In this document: positions 7,923-13,392 of the stretch, piece after piece
How the letters are laid out: every line of letters starts with the position of its first letter
Position numbering within the stretch: position 1 is the first letter of the stretch
Source of the DNA: a bacterium
GTDB lineage: Bacteria > Desulfobacterota > Anaeroferrophillalia > Anaeroferrophillales > Tharpellaceae
Assembly (NCBI GenBank): GCA_029935295.1
Contig: JAOZKP010000050.1
Coordinates: 1 to 13,392 of the forward strand
Direction of reading: 5' to 3'
DNA length: 13,392 nt
The notes under the pieces: model-generated
What the model was told of the DNA's origin: nothing
Databases searched by the model: none
The model's input: the letters and a program-made list of their open reading frames with translations, nothing else
Made by a program: the position numbers and the translations under genes

Positions 7923-8093
7923 CTATTTTGTTTTTGAATAAAAAGCCAACATCAACCCGGTGACAATCCCAACAAAAGCCCATGACCAGGGGCTGGCGGA
8001 CATTGCTCAGGTGCTTCCGGCACATTTCACAACAAACCCAACAATACAACCGATAACCGCTCCAATCACAATTCCATAAATATATTTTTTCAA
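7923..8093 (-). CDS. Probable selenoprotein: DUF6132-like two-helix membrane protein with in-frame TGA (Sec29)
   Basis: Starting at TTG (8091-8093, AGGA four bases upstream) the frame runs 56 codons to TAG, with one in-frame TGA at 8007-8009. Residues 1-28 end in FVVKCAGST and residues 30-56 begin AMSASPWSWAF. Both halves are hydrophobic helices (about 5-22 and 35-52) with basic termini. As I recall DUF6132, its members are two-helix proteins of this size with a loop of the form G-C-x-x-G-T-C-x-I-T-S-N-P-W. Here C24-A-G-S-T-TGA-A-M-S-A-S-P-W fits position by position, with TGA at the second cysteine. Cys replaced by TGA between two conserved halves is the classical selenoprotein signature. 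A possible bSECIS hairpin follows the TGA. Function is unknown; the Cys24/Sec29 pair suggests thiol or metal redox at the membrane. The alternative is a nonsense-mutated pseudogene, but both halves remain in frame and well conserved. It lies 31 bases after the 68-residue membrane protein gene. Confidence 0.75.
7978..8001 (-). promoter_or_regulatory. Candidate bacterial SECIS hairpin
   Basis: The mRNA just after the TGA can fold GUCC (8001-7998) with GGGC (7981-7978) and GCCAG (7997-7993) with CUGGU (7989-7985). This leaves a three-base 3' bulge CAU and apical loop CCC, or GCCCC beginning with G if the last pair opens. The stem starts five bases after the TGA and the apex G is 13 bases after it, slightly nearer than the usual bacterial spacing as I recall it. 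The fold was drawn by hand and no energy was computed. Confidence 0.4.
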
Positions 8094-8124
8094 GATTTCC
8101 TGACCTTTTTATTGATACTGCAGT

Positions 8125-8331
8125 CTAGATTCTAACAAAGTACGGCAAAATCACTAAAACTACACCGGCAGCTACGAGCATATACACATTTGGTATAACA
8201 TAAGGCACAACAAATAGTGTAACTCCGACGGCTAAAGGAACCACGGCTTTCTGTTTTTTGCCATAAGTAAAGAACCCCATGCCAATTGCGCCGAAGATTA
8301 CTCCCCAGATAATTGTTGAAGTACTACTCAT
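8125..8331 (-). CDS. Small integral membrane protein, function unknown
   Basis: The 68-residue product is nearly all membrane: hydrophobic segments at about 8-22, 29-47 and 49-65, with a basic loop YGKKQK (about residues 23-28) and a C-terminal FVRI. I recall similar small proteins with IWGVIFG...GFF.YGKKQKA in related bacteria, some labelled amino acid transport protein without evidence I know of. I do not adopt that label. The start ATG has GGAG five bases upstream. It follows hicB by 41 bases and precedes the probable selenoprotein by 31, so all three may share a transcript. It contains no cysteine. Confidence 0.75.
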   Translation of the reverse strand: MSSTSTIIWGVIFGAIGMGFFTYGKKQKAVVPLAVGVTLFVVPYVIPNVYMLVAAGVVLVILPYFVRI

Positions 8332-8372
8332 TTCATCTCCATCTTTGTCCTAATTCTTTTATCGGTATTACC

Positions 8373-8726
8373 CTATGGCTCAACCTCAGAATTGAAATCG
8401 GCTGATTGGGCCAGGGTGTCAACGATCCACTGATTCAAGCTTTTCCCGGTCGCCATCGCAGCAGTCGTAATCTTCGCGTGCAGACCGGAGGGTACCCGAA
8501 CATTGAATTTTCCGGAGAAGCTTTTTTGCGGGGAGATATTCCGGGCCTTGCAAGCATCGAGGAACACTTCTAGCGACAAAGCCCCCTCCTCTTTCAAGCT
8601 TTCAATGTCTTTAGCGTAGAAATCAGCCCCTCCATTTAACTCAACAAACTCCCCTCTAAACATCTCAATTTCAGGGTCATATGTGATAACGGCATTAACT
8701 CCGTTGATCTGCATTAAATTCATCAT
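8373..8726 (-). CDS. hicB: HicB-family antitoxin
   Basis: This is the antitoxin partner of HicA: it is expected to bind and inhibit the toxin and repress its own promoter. The 117-residue protein has the HicB-like partial RNase H fold at about residues 8-60 (AVITYDPEIEMFRGEFVELNG, then ADFYAKDIESLKEEG). A C-terminal ribbon-helix-helix DNA-binding segment is at about 73-110 (KFNVRVPSGLH...GKSLNQWIVDTLA). Its ATG overlaps the hicA TGA in ATGATG, with GGAG seven bases upstream inside hicA, so translation is coupled. The second ATG could equally be used. The toxin-first order is the usual hicA-hicB arrangement. Confidence 0.93.
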   Translation of the reverse strand: MMNLMQINGVNAVITYDPEIEMFRGEFVELNGGADFYAKDIESLKEEGALSLEVFLDACKARNISPQKSFSGKFNVRVPSGLHAKITTAAMATGKSLNQWIVDTLAQSADFNSEVEP

Positions 8727-8977
8727 GGCAACACTCCATTATCTTTTAACCATTTGCGAATGCTTACCACCGCGCCTTTGTCGGTGTCAGGCCGTGGGTG
8801 CGGTCGGTGAAAAACGCGAACCTCATTAAAAAGAAAAACCTCAATTCGGGAACCTTCACGTTCAAGCAGCTCTGCCCCGAGAAAACCAAACAACGCTTCT
8901 ATGTCCAGCCATTTAATGTTTGCGCTCACCGGATGTGTAAAGAGACGCTCAAGCGTTTTCTGGTGTTTTCGTTTCAT
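8723..8977 (-). CDS. hicA: HicA-family mRNA interferase toxin
   Basis: HicA toxins are small double-stranded-RNA-binding-fold ribonucleases that cleave mRNA and stop growth until neutralised by HicB. The 84 residues start MKRKHQKTLERLF and include IKWLDIEALFGFLGAEL, the EGSR turn (41-44), VRVFHRPHP (53-61) and the C-terminal helix SIRKWLKDNGV, the pattern of the longer HicA branch. In E. coli-type HicA the catalytic His sits at the position of Arg44 here; His57 and His60 remain. I prefer this ATG to one five codons upstream because family members begin here. Neither start has a Shine-Dalgarno, and the mRNA may be leaderless. A four-base overlap links it to hicB. Confidence 0.9.
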   Translation of the reverse strand: MKRKHQKTLERLFTHPVSANIKWLDIEALFGFLGAELLEREGSRIEVFLFNEVRVFHRPHPRPDTDKGAVVSIRKWLKDNGVLP

Positions 8978-8982
8978 AAGGA

Positions 8983-9011
8983 ACAGTACCATAAATCAGT
9001 ACCAAAGTCAA
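8983..9011 (-). promoter_or_regulatory. Predicted hicAB promoter with direct repeat, possible operator
   Basis: On the minus strand, TTGACT (9011-9006) is followed by a 17-base spacer and TACTGT (8988-8983). Initiation would then fall at or within a base or two of the hicA ATG at 8977, implying a leaderless mRNA, which fits the missing Shine-Dalgarno. GGTACTG occurs twice, 13 bases apart, across the spacer and -10, a plausible site for HicB autorepression. The -10 is weak. Confidence 0.4.
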
Positions 9012-9115
9012 ACAGGTAAGATTCTAGCTCTTAATCTCACCCGAACTCCGATCAAACGATTAACCGGCATCTGTCCGCGGATAGGATAAAGTTAACAGTG
9101 ATAAAAAATTTACAA

Positions 9116-9153
9116 CTAAAAAGCACCTACAGTCAAAATAACCATAAGTGCTT
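9116..9153 (-). terminator. Rho-independent terminator after tRNA-Arg(TCT)
   Basis: AAGCACTTA (9153-9145) pairs with TAGGTGCTT (9129-9121) over nine bases with one G-U, around a 15-base loop, and runs into a T-tract on the minus strand. It lies eight bases beyond the tRNA 3' end and should close the dprA-smg-topA-tRNA unit. Confidence 0.8.
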
Positions 9154-9161
9154 AATATTAT

Positions 9162-9238
<77 letters not shown>

Positions 9239-9255
9239 ATTTAATATCTAACTTT

Positions 9256-11526
9256 TCAGCCCTTAGTTCCGATTATTGGTACCTTGGTCTGATAATTACA
9301 ACCTTTTTGCGGACAGCGCAAGAGCTTATCACCGCCACCCTGATTTTTCTTTTCTACCAGAAATGGAAAATCACAATCCGGGCAAGCTAAAGGATAAGGT
9401 TTATCCCAGGTTGCATAGGTACATTTGGGATAACGGTTACAGGCAAAGAAAAGTTTTCCTTTGCGAGATTTTTTCTCGACCAGCTCACCGTCACAACCCT
9501 CCTGCGGACAAGCGACCCCGGTGCCAACCGAACTGGTGTATTTACACTCGGGATAGGTCGAACAGGAGATAAATCTACCAAAACGCCCGTTGCGTAACTG
9601 TAGTGGCTTTCCGCAGTCCGGACAATTGCCAACATCAACGAGTTCACCATTCTCACCGTTGCCATCACCGACCTCACTTAAATCCTTGGTGTTTTTGCAC
9701 TCAGGAAAGTTAGGGCAGGCAATAAAACGGCCATTGCGGCCCCATTTAACCACCATATTGGCCCCGCATTTATCACAGATCTCATCGGTCACCTCTTCGC
9801 CCGCTTTTTTAGCGTCGCGCATAGTTACTAAAGCGGTGTCAAGCTGCACCGCAAAAGGACGATAGAAATCTGCCAGCAGAGCCTGCCAATCGCGGGTGCC
9901 TTCCTCGACCTTATCCAGATCTGACTCCATCCGGGCGGTAAATGAGACATTGAGAATATCGGGAAAACTTTTTTCCAGCAGCCCAGTGACCAACACACCT
10001 AAATCAGTCGGATAAAAGCGCTTCTCCTGCAACTCAACATAGCCGCGATCCTGAATTGTTGACATAATCGAGGCGTAGGTTGAGGGCCGGCCGATCCCTT
10101 TCTCTTCGAGCTCTTTGACCAGCGTACTCTCGGTAAACCGTGGCGGCGGCTGTGTGAAATGCTGCTTTGAAAGAATATCTTTAAGATCTAAGACTTCACC
10201 TTCAGTTAATGCCGGAAGCTCCGTGTCGGCGCCATTTTCATCACCGTTACTGTCACGACCCTCTTCGTAGACGATTAAAAAACCATCAAAAAGTTGCCGC
10301 CGGCCGACCGCCCGCATCTGATAACGCTCACCCGCCATAATCGAAACTGTGGTCTGAAAATAGCGCGCCGGATTCATTTGACTTGCAACAAAACGTTTCC
10401 AGATTAAAGAATATAAACGAAACTGATCTTTATTAAGATAACTCTCGATCTCTTGCGGAACATAACCAACCGAAGTCGGCCGAATCGCCTCATGCGCATC
10501 TTGCGAAGCATTTTTATTCTTATAAAACTGTACTTTTTCAGGCAGATACTCCTGACCAAATAACTTAACAATAATCTCCCGACATTCGCTGACCGCTGAA
10601 TCGGCGACCCGCACGGAATCGGTACGCATATAAGTAATCAGACCAACCGGCCCGGAAGAACCAAGTTCAATCCCTTCATAAAGCTGCTGCGCCACCATCA
10701 TCGTCTTTTTGGCGCTAAAACCAAGTTTCCGAGCAGCTTCCTGCTGGAGTTTACTCGTAATAAATGGCGGGGTCGGGCGGCGTTTGCGCTCCTTTTGCTC
10801 TATCTTGCTGATTTCACAGGTAAGTTTTTTCAAATCAGCAACGATCGCTTCGGCACTCTCCTGGTCTGAGACTTCAGCTTTTTTCGCATCAACCTGATGT
10901 AATTTAGCTTCAAACGGCGGCGGATTTCTTCCTGCAAAGGTACCGGCAATACTCCAATATTCAACCGGAACAAAGGCTTTAATCTCAGCTTCACGATCAC
11001 AAACCAGACGCACCGCAACCGACTGCACCCGGCCCGCACTTAAACCCCGGCGTACGGTCTGCCACAACAACGGACTGATTTTGTAACCGACCATGCGATC
11101 GAGAATGCGTCGGGACTGCTGGGCATTAACTTTATTTTCATTGATTTCCAGAGGCTCACGTAGAGCTTTCTGAATCGCCGATTTAGTAACCTCATGAAAA
11201 AGTACCCGCTGAATTGGCTTCTTATCGCCAAGTTCATGCGCGATATGCCAGGCAATCGCCTCCCCTTCCCGGTCAGGGTCAGGTGCGAGCAGAATCTGGT
11301 CGGCTTTACGAGCCGCCTTTTTCAGCTCACTGATAATCTTGCCTTTACCCTTCATCGGCACATAGTGAGGTTCAAAATGGTCATCTTTGATCTCAATGCC
11401 AAGCTCTTTTGTCGGCAGATCGCGAACGTGGCCAACTGAAGCCTTGACGATATATTCCGAACCCAGATATTTGCCAATGGTTTTGGCCTTGGTCGGTGAT
11501 TCGACTATTAGAAGAGTCTGTCCCAT
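9256..11526 (-). CDS. topA: DNA topoisomerase I (type IA)
   Basis: It relaxes negative supercoils by cutting one DNA strand through a 5'-phosphotyrosine. The 756 residues show the N-terminal TOPRIM domain (LLIVESPTKAKTIGKYLG, then DPDRE at 83-87 for magnesium) and the type IA core with the catalytic tyrosine in GLITYMRTDS (Tyr299). The C-terminal region has four C4 zinc ribbons beginning CDKCG, CPDCGKP, CPQEGCDG and CPDCDF, each closed by a C-x4/5-C pair. Length is near the usual range for TopA with this many zinc ribbons. AAGG sits five bases before the ATG, and a perfect 12-bp inverted repeat lies just upstream of it. The order dprA-smg-topA is widely conserved in proteobacteria. Confidence 0.98.
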   Translation of the reverse strand: MGQTLLIVESPTKAKTIGKYLGSEYIVKASVGHVRDLPTKELGIEIKDDHFEPHYVPMKGKGKIISELKKAARKADQILLAPDPDREGEAIAWHIAHELGDKKPIQRVLFHEVTKSAIQKALREPLEINENKVNAQQSRRILDRMVGYKISPLLWQTVRRGLSAGRVQSVAVRLVCDREAEIKAFVPVEYWSIAGTFAGRNPPPFEAKLHQVDAKKAEVSDQESAEAIVADLKKLTCEISKIEQKERKRRPTPPFITSKLQQEAARKLGFSAKKTMMVAQQLYEGIELGSSGPVGLITYMRTDSVRVADSAVSECREIIVKLFGQEYLPEKVQFYKNKNASQDAHEAIRPTSVGYVPQEIESYLNKDQFRLYSLIWKRFVASQMNPARYFQTTVSIMAGERYQMRAVGRRQLFDGFLIVYEEGRDSNGDENGADTELPALTEGEVLDLKDILSKQHFTQPPPRFTESTLVKELEEKGIGRPSTYASIMSTIQDRGYVELQEKRFYPTDLGVLVTGLLEKSFPDILNVSFTARMESDLDKVEEGTRDWQALLADFYRPFAVQLDTALVTMRDAKKAGEEVTDEICDKCGANMVVKWGRNGRFIACPNFPECKNTKDLSEVGDGNGENGELVDVGNCPDCGKPLQLRNGRFGRFISCSTYPECKYTSSVGTGVACPQEGCDGELVEKKSRKGKLFFACNRYPKCTYATWDKPYPLACPDCDFPFLVEKKNQGGGDKLLRCPQKGCNYQTKVPIIGTKG

Positions 11527-11541
11527 TAGTGCCTTACAAAT

Positions 11542-11570
11542 GATTTTCTGGTTTTATCAACCAGAAAATC
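11542..11570. repeat. Perfect 12-bp inverted repeat before topA
   Basis: GATTTTCTGGTT (11542-11553) and AACCAGAAAATC (11559-11570) are exact complements around a five-base loop. In topA mRNA the hairpin ends six bases before the Shine-Dalgarno. No T-tract follows, so it is not a standard terminator. Confidence 0.8.
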
Positions 11571-11607
11571 TTCCGGTAAAAGTTCTTATTTGCGGGAGAT
11601 GTTCGCA

Positions 11608-12093
11608 TCAGTGAAATACGATCTCCTGATCATTATCCAAAAAGTCCAGAAAACGCTCCCGAACAGTTGGATCCAGCCGCCCGACAACTATAACCATTGT
11701 TGCGATAACTTTAATATCTTCAAGACCAATTATGTTCATTCCCGCCAGCACCATTGCCTGATCAAAAATATCTTCGACCGCAACCTGGTCAACAATATCC
11801 ATCTGCCGCAATTTACTGAGCCAGGACCGCGCTTCAGTACTTAACAACTGTCGTTCTTCAAAAGAAAAATGACGTTGAAAATCACTCTCCGGTTCAAGAT
11901 CAAGTAGATTCAGGTTGAGCTCTTTGCCTTGAGAAAGATTGGCGATCCAACCAAAAGCGGTCTCAATCTCAGGAAAATCAAACCCTAAAGAGACGAGATC
12001 GTCAACAATCTCCTCCTCCTGTTCAAAGAGGTCAATCTCATCAGCAAGATAATCTGAGATAATACCAATTATAGCCATTACCCGTTGATACAT
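11608..12093 (-). CDS. smg: Smg/DUF494 family protein
   Basis: This 161-residue acidic cytoplasmic protein belongs to DUF494 (Smg). Members sit between dprA and topA in many proteobacteria, as here, but their molecular role is not established as far as I know. The N-terminus MYQRVMAIIGIISDYL and the region with EIETAFGWIANL, FSFEERQLLSTEARSWL and the C-terminal LIGLEDIK-like stretch (here GLEDIKVIATMVIV) are recognisable family features. No membrane segment, signal peptide or metal motif is seen. GGAG lies about ten bases before the ATG. Gaps are 50 bases to dprA and 81 to topA. Confidence 0.88.
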   Translation of the reverse strand: MYQRVMAIIGIISDYLADEIDLFEQEEEIVDDLVSLGFDFPEIETAFGWIANLSQGKELNLNLLDLEPESDFQRHFSFEERQLLSTEARSWLSKLRQMDIVDQVAVEDIFDQAMVLAGMNIIGLEDIKVIATMVIVVGRLDPTVRERFLDFLDNDQEIVFH

Positions 12094-12143
12094 CCAGGGA
12101 TACTCCGTAAACTATATATTTGAATCGTGTAAACGAAAATTAT

Positions 12144-13274
12144 TTATTCTACAAATTCCGGAACAACCCGAAAACTGTTACCGGCACTTTTTATCAGCAT
12201 GCCGCTAAGTTCCAACTCAAGCAGTACCCGACTCAACAAACCGGTCTCCCAAAGTAATTTCTCTAACAGATCATCGAAATTGATCTCATCCGCACCTAAG
12301 GCCGCAATCAGCTGCGATTGTTCCGGAGTCAAAGCCGGCCGTTTCAGAGCAGTGTTGCTCTCCCGACCAGAATTCGTGCCAGATTTATCAGCAACCGCCA
12401 GCCATGGCAGCGCAAGAAAAATATCTTCAACCGATTCAAGCAGTTGCGCCCCATCTTTCAAGAGACGGTTAACCCCTTTACTGCCCGGCATTCCCGGCGG
12501 CCCAGGCACTGCGAAAACCTCACGACCCTGTTCTAACGCCAACCGTGCAGTGATCAAAGAGCCACTTTTCTCGCCGGCCTCAACCACAACCACTCCCTGC
12601 GCCAAACCACTGACAATCCGGTTACGACGTGGGAAATTACCGCGATCCGGCCCGCTTCCAGGTGGCAATTCAGTCAGCAAAAGACCATTTTCGGCAATCC
12701 GCTCACTCAAATGACGATGCGCAGCCGGATAAATTACATCAAGCCCGGTACCAAGCACAGCAATTGTCGGGCCCTTATCCCGCAAACAACCTTCATGCGC
12801 GGCCCCGTCGACCCCTAAGGCCATTCCACTCACGACACAAAGACCTTTTTCTGCAAGTCTTGCGCCCAACTTAAAGGCAAACCGCCGACCCAATTCCGAA
12901 GCCCGCCGGGCTCCGACCACGGCAATTGCTGAGAGTTTAAGCAGGTCAGTATTACCTTTAATAAACAGTACCGGCGGCGGATCAGCAATCTGCTTCAGGT
13001 TATCAGGATAACGCGGATCATCCAAAGGAATAATCTCTCCGCCAACCGCAAAGGTCTTCTCTTTAATAGCAGCAACCTGAGACCAGTCACTAAATGATGC
13101 AACTGCCGCAGCCGCCTTTTTCCGTACCCCAAACGAGATTAAAGTTGCAACCGGGGCCTTAAAAACCGCATCTACCGAACCCAAGCCCTGAAAAGCCCTG
13201 GCAATCCCCAAAACCCCGATTCCCGGAGCCAGAGTCAATGCCAACCAGTAATCTAAAGGCTCATGGCGAATCAT
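12144..13274 (-). CDS. dprA: DNA processing protein DprA (Smf), recombination mediator
   Basis: DprA binds incoming single-stranded DNA and loads RecA during natural transformation; the gene is also common in species not known to be competent. The 376-residue form has an N-terminal helical segment (LALTLAPGIGVLGI, HhH-like). The Rossmann-like core follows, with VVGARRAS, VVSGMALGVDGAAH, AVLGTGLDVIYP, the signature FPRRNRIVSGL and EAGEKSGSLITARLALEQGR. A C-terminal winged-helix segment comes after an unconserved linker. I chose the ATG giving MIRHEPLDYWLALTL, with AGG about seven bases upstream. A start 23 codons earlier would add a hydrophobic leader not expected for this cytoplasmic protein. 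It is the first gene of its unit in this window. Confidence 0.95.
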   Translation of the reverse strand: MIRHEPLDYWLALTLAPGIGVLGIARAFQGLGSVDAVFKAPVATLISFGVRKKAAAAVASFSDWSQVAAIKEKTFAVGGEIIPLDDPRYPDNLKQIADPPPVLFIKGNTDLLKLSAIAVVGARRASELGRRFAFKLGARLAEKGLCVVSGMALGVDGAAHEGCLRDKGPTIAVLGTGLDVIYPAAHRHLSERIAENGLLLTELPPGSGPDRGNFPRRNRIVSGLAQGVVVVEAGEKSGSLITARLALEQGREVFAVPGPPGMPGSKGVNRLLKDGAQLLESVEDIFLALPWLAVADKSGTNSGRESNTALKRPALTPEQSQLIAALGADEINFDDLLEKLLWETGLLSRVLLELELSGMLIKSAGNSFRVVPEFVE

Positions 13275-13392
13275 CGGCAACCTGTGATAAATCACAAAGA
13301 TAAATGAGAAAACCAAGTAACACGCTTGGAAAATCCCTGACAATTTAATAATGGATGCGCCGCAATAAACAAATTGCCTGGCTTAGTCAAGG

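Noticed and set aside
7923..8093. Reading the TGA as a true stop, giving a 28-residue peptide plus a dead remnant
   Set aside because: The part after the TGA stays in frame to TAG and matches the second half of the family motif and helix, and the TGA falls on a conserved Cys position. Not wholly excluded without genome-level Sec genes.
13275..13343. Longer start for dprA with a hydrophobic leader
   Set aside because: DprA is cytoplasmic; the ATG at 13272-13274 has a ribosome binding site and gives the usual N-terminus.
13340..13392. Possible dprA promoter beginning TTGACT near 13385-13390
   Set aside because: No acceptable -10 at the right distance, and the upstream sequence is cut by the window edge.

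Overview
The window looks like a chromosomal segment of an anaerobic Gram-negative bacterium, most likely a deltaproteobacterium (Desulfobacterota or a relative). This is inferred from remembered family resemblance of the proteins, the dprA-smg-topA order, the PPOX-type flavoprotein and the probable selenoprotein; no rRNA or marker comparison was possible. All protein genes are on the minus strand. Only one tRNA is on the plus strand.

Reading in the direction of transcription (high to low coordinates), the first block is dprA (DNA uptake/recombination), smg (DUF494), topA (DNA topoisomerase I, four C4 zinc ribbons) and tRNA-Arg(TCT) 17 bases after topA, closed by a Rho-independent terminator at 9116-9153. 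A perfect 12-bp inverted repeat sits just before the topA ribosome binding site.

The second block, about 1.7 kb (7427-9161), is accessory in character and is bounded by the 3' ends of two tRNA-Arg genes that point towards each other. It holds a hicAB toxin-antitoxin pair, a 68-residue membrane protein, a 56-codon gene with an in-frame TGA, and a small PPOX-fold flavoprotein gene. A bidirectional terminator ends it next to tRNA-Arg(CCT). The 56-codon gene (7923-8093) is the most interesting item. Read through the TGA, it gives a two-helix membrane protein that I align to the DUF6132 family in exact register, with TGA in place of the second cysteine of the conserved C-x4-C motif. It is therefore a probable selenoprotein that ordinary gene calling misses.

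The third block is a run of close-packed housekeeping genes: moeA (molybdenum cofactor), miaA (tRNA modification), a CLC-type anion transporter/channel with CBS and TrkA_C domains, dut (dUTPase) and a UDP-glucuronate decarboxylase gene. Next comes a ~126-bp imperfect palindrome, whose far end carries the Shine-Dalgarno of alr (alanine racemase). The N-terminus of one more gene runs off the left edge.

There is no CRISPR array, rRNA, transposase or integrase. The Sec machinery genes (selA, selB, selC, selD) are not in the window, so the selenoprotein call depends on the rest of the genome.
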